Shown piece by piece: positions 62,096-64,000 of a stretch of 64,000 nt of DNA. The notes below the pieces were generated by a model. It searched no databases and was not told the DNA's origin. It saw only the letters and a list, made by a program, of their open reading frames with translations. The position numbers were made by a program, and so were the translations under genes. Positions within the stretch are counted from its first letter, which is position 1. Each line of letters opens with the position of its first letter. This stretch comes from Macrobrachium rosenbergii. Lineage: Eukaryota > Arthropoda > Malacostraca > Decapoda > Palaemonidae. Where the stretch lies: NCBI RefSeq assembly GCF_040412425.1, contig NC_089766.1:14178508-14242507 (forward strand). Reading direction: 5' to 3'.

Positions 62096-62185
62096 CTGTT
62101 TCATTTGTATGCAATATCCACACTACACTTCAGTAATGTAGAGTTGGCTCAACAATTCCTCCCAACATACCAAAGTTGACTATAT

Positions 62186-62187
<2 letters not shown>

Positions 62188-62262
<75 letters not shown>
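62188..62262. repeat. (AT)n microsatellite
   Basis: AT array ending in ACATATACTGTACATATA. Confidence 0.95.
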
Positions 62263-62269
<7 letters not shown>

Positions 62270-62458
62270 CTGTACATATACACACACATACTGTTTGGGC
62301 ATATTTTCTCTCATACAATTTCTTTTGAATTCAATGGCATTATTTGCAAAGACTATCTCCTCATTTAATCTGAATCAGTCTGAAATGAAAAAAGAAGTAT
62401 AGACTGATTAAAAGCCTAAATAAGAAGACAGCCCCTGTAAATAATGCCACTGAAATAA

Positions 62459-62540
<82 letters not shown>
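62459..62540. repeat. (AT)n microsatellite
   Basis: AT array of about 80 bp ending in ACATACATACTGTATATA, immediately before a SINE. Confidence 0.95.
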
Positions 62541-62543
<3 letters not shown>

Positions 62544-62572
62544 CATACTGTATATATAAATATATATATATA

Positions 62573-62707
62573 TAAATTTCTGACTCACATCAGGATCGAA
62601 CCCAAGTCTTTCAATTGAAAGGCAAAGCCGCTGCCGCTCAGCCATACAAGTCATAAAAGAAGTTGGAACCAGACCTGGGTTCGATCCTGATGTGAGTCAG
62701 AAATTTA
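62573..62707 (-). mobile_element. Palindromic tRNA-derived SINE
   Basis: The minus strand reads TGGCTGAGCGG (A box, 62,634-62,644) and, about 30 bp on, GGGTTCGATCC (B box, 62,593-62,603), a type II tRNA-like head (Leu/Ser style). The ~35-bp end AAATTTCTGACTCACATCAG plus GATCGAACCCA is repeated inverted at 62,672-62,707, giving a nearly perfect hairpin with the tRNA body in the loop. The left end joins an AT array. The 97-codon minus frame here is SINE plus AT array. Confidence 0.75.
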
Positions 62708-62712
62708 TTTCT

Positions 62713-63385
62713 GTTCCACGCGTGATTGTGTGTTGATTATTTCTATATATACATATACATACATTTATATATATACAGTATATATATACAGTACATATAT
62801 ATATCAAATATATGTATATAAATACATATATTAGTTTATATTTGCATGAGGACATTCACACTCCTAAAATAGACAAAGGCAACTGTTTTCATCATTTTAA
62901 CGTTGACTAAATCCAACAGCGAGTGGGAGGCAACAAACGCGACGCGTGGGAGTCTTCGTCAACAAAGCTTTAAAAACTCGGTCACTTGAAGACCTAACGA
63001 ATCTCGGATTTAATAGCTTTCTCTGGTAGTTTCCGCCTTTCATTTGACTTTCTTTTGACACTTGCTGTTAATAAAAAGCACACTGATTAAAGAAAATCAC
63101 GCGGATTTTGTATTTGCTTTCGATCGTTTTGATCTTGTACTTTATAATGTCATTTTAGCCATGTTCTTTTTTATTGTTTTTTTAACATACCTTTTCACTA
63201 CTTATATTCTACCCTCTTGCGGTATTTTACCTTCCACTTATTATTTTTCCACTTCCACGTCTCTTTTCTTTGCTCGTCAAACTTCAATTTTATGCTGAAC
63301 ATTTAGTCCACAACCTTCTTTTCGATTATATACCTTTAGTCTCATTACTACCTATTCTGCATTCTCAAAATTTACTTTTAATGTT
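62713..63385. other. Unassigned spacer
   Basis: Short AT/ATAC blocks with ACAGTATATA and ACAGTACATA near 62,770-62,800. No gene recognised. Confidence 0.5.
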
Positions 63386-63389
63386 CGTA

Positions 63390-63403
63390 TCATATATATA
63401 TAT

Positions 63404-63491
<88 letters not shown>

Positions 63492-63538
63492 TGTATATAT
63501 ACATATATAAAATGATGCGGACATTAAATATATATATG

Positions 63539-63620
<82 letters not shown>

Positions 63621-63680
63621 TATATTTATATACTATATCATATATATACATACATACATACGTAAGTATGTATATAAGTG
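63390..63680. repeat. AT/ATAC compound microsatellite cluster
   Basis: AT arrays 63,438-63,490 and 63,545-63,616, with ATAC repeats at 63,406-63,428 and 63,648-63,660 and the ATACTGTATATA interruption at 63,489. Confidence 0.95.
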
Positions 63681-63689
63681 TATGTGTGT

Positions 63690-64000
63690 GAATTCAGCTA
63701 ATCATATCCCCTCATATTTTCCCTTTTTCCACTTCCGAATTACTTCAAAATATAAATCTCACTCTTGCACCTTACTTTCACTTCCCGCAAATCGCTACAT
63801 CTTATCCATTACATCTAAATTCATTTTACCTCAACTTAAATTCACTTCAGTGAAAGTATACCACTTTAATTTCGCTTCTGACATATCACCACATCTCAGC
63901 AGTTTTATCAAACTTCATTTAAACCTTTGTAATTAATTTTTACTGTGAAACATATCTCCCAACACAACACTTCCTAAATGGGTAATATCAATTATCCCAA
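63690..64000. other. Pyrimidine-skewed unassigned segment
   Basis: The plus strand is C/T rich and G poor, similar in style to 23.6-24.1 kb and 61.9 kb. No protein could be read from either strand. Confidence 0.35.

Noticed and set aside
62576..62660. Possible functional tRNA gene
   Set aside because: A and B boxes are present but the acceptor stem and a credible anticodon arm are not; it sits in a palindromic SINE.

Overview
The window is intergenic DNA from a repeat-rich animal genome. I read it as a decapod crustacean, possibly a caridean shrimp of the Macrobrachium/Palaemon type. What the sequence shows: very dense long dinucleotide arrays (GA/CT, AT, AC), many AAT/ATT arrays, several minisatellites, and families of short dispersed repeats. 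The decapod placement rests on my memory of similar repeat families in shrimp sequence and was not searched. No intact protein gene, rRNA or free-standing tRNA gene was found. Most long open frames are translations of microsatellites (runs of IY, ER/LS, N or L).

Layout. 1-13.3 kb: GA arrays carrying repeated spacer modules, a 43-bp minisatellite (2.3-2.8 kb) and a large 30-33-bp minisatellite (5.6-6.9 kb). 13.3-21.4 kb: a 41-bp satellite with trimeric higher-order structure (15.6-17.4 kb) and two copies of a hairpin-bearing element. 21.5-22.9 kb: a miniature minus-strand LTR retrotransposon with two long repeats, a tRNA-type primer site and a polypurine tract but almost no internal sequence. 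23-36.5 kb: AT/GA arrays, tRNA-derived SINEs, palindromic elements and one candidate terminal exon (31,972-32,216, minus). 36.9-37.6 kb: a decayed FLYWCH/MULE transposase gene with a SINE fragment inside its zinc-finger region. 37.8-48.1 kb: diverged tandem duplications, two minisatellites, and a foldback element containing a hAT-type MITE. 48.5-64 kb: more GA higher-order arrays, two non-LTR reverse-transcriptase fragments, another hairpin-element copy, nested palindromes near 60 kb and a palindromic tRNA-derived SINE at 62.6 kb.

The recognisable coding sequences are dead transposon pieces: a FLYWCH/MULE transposase and two reverse-transcriptase fragments. No host pathway can be reconstructed. 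The main interest is repeat architecture: microsatellites that travel with conserved spacers, palindromic elements bounded by AT arrays, nested insertions and the miniature LTR element. Boundaries of dispersed repeats are estimates from comparing copies within this window.
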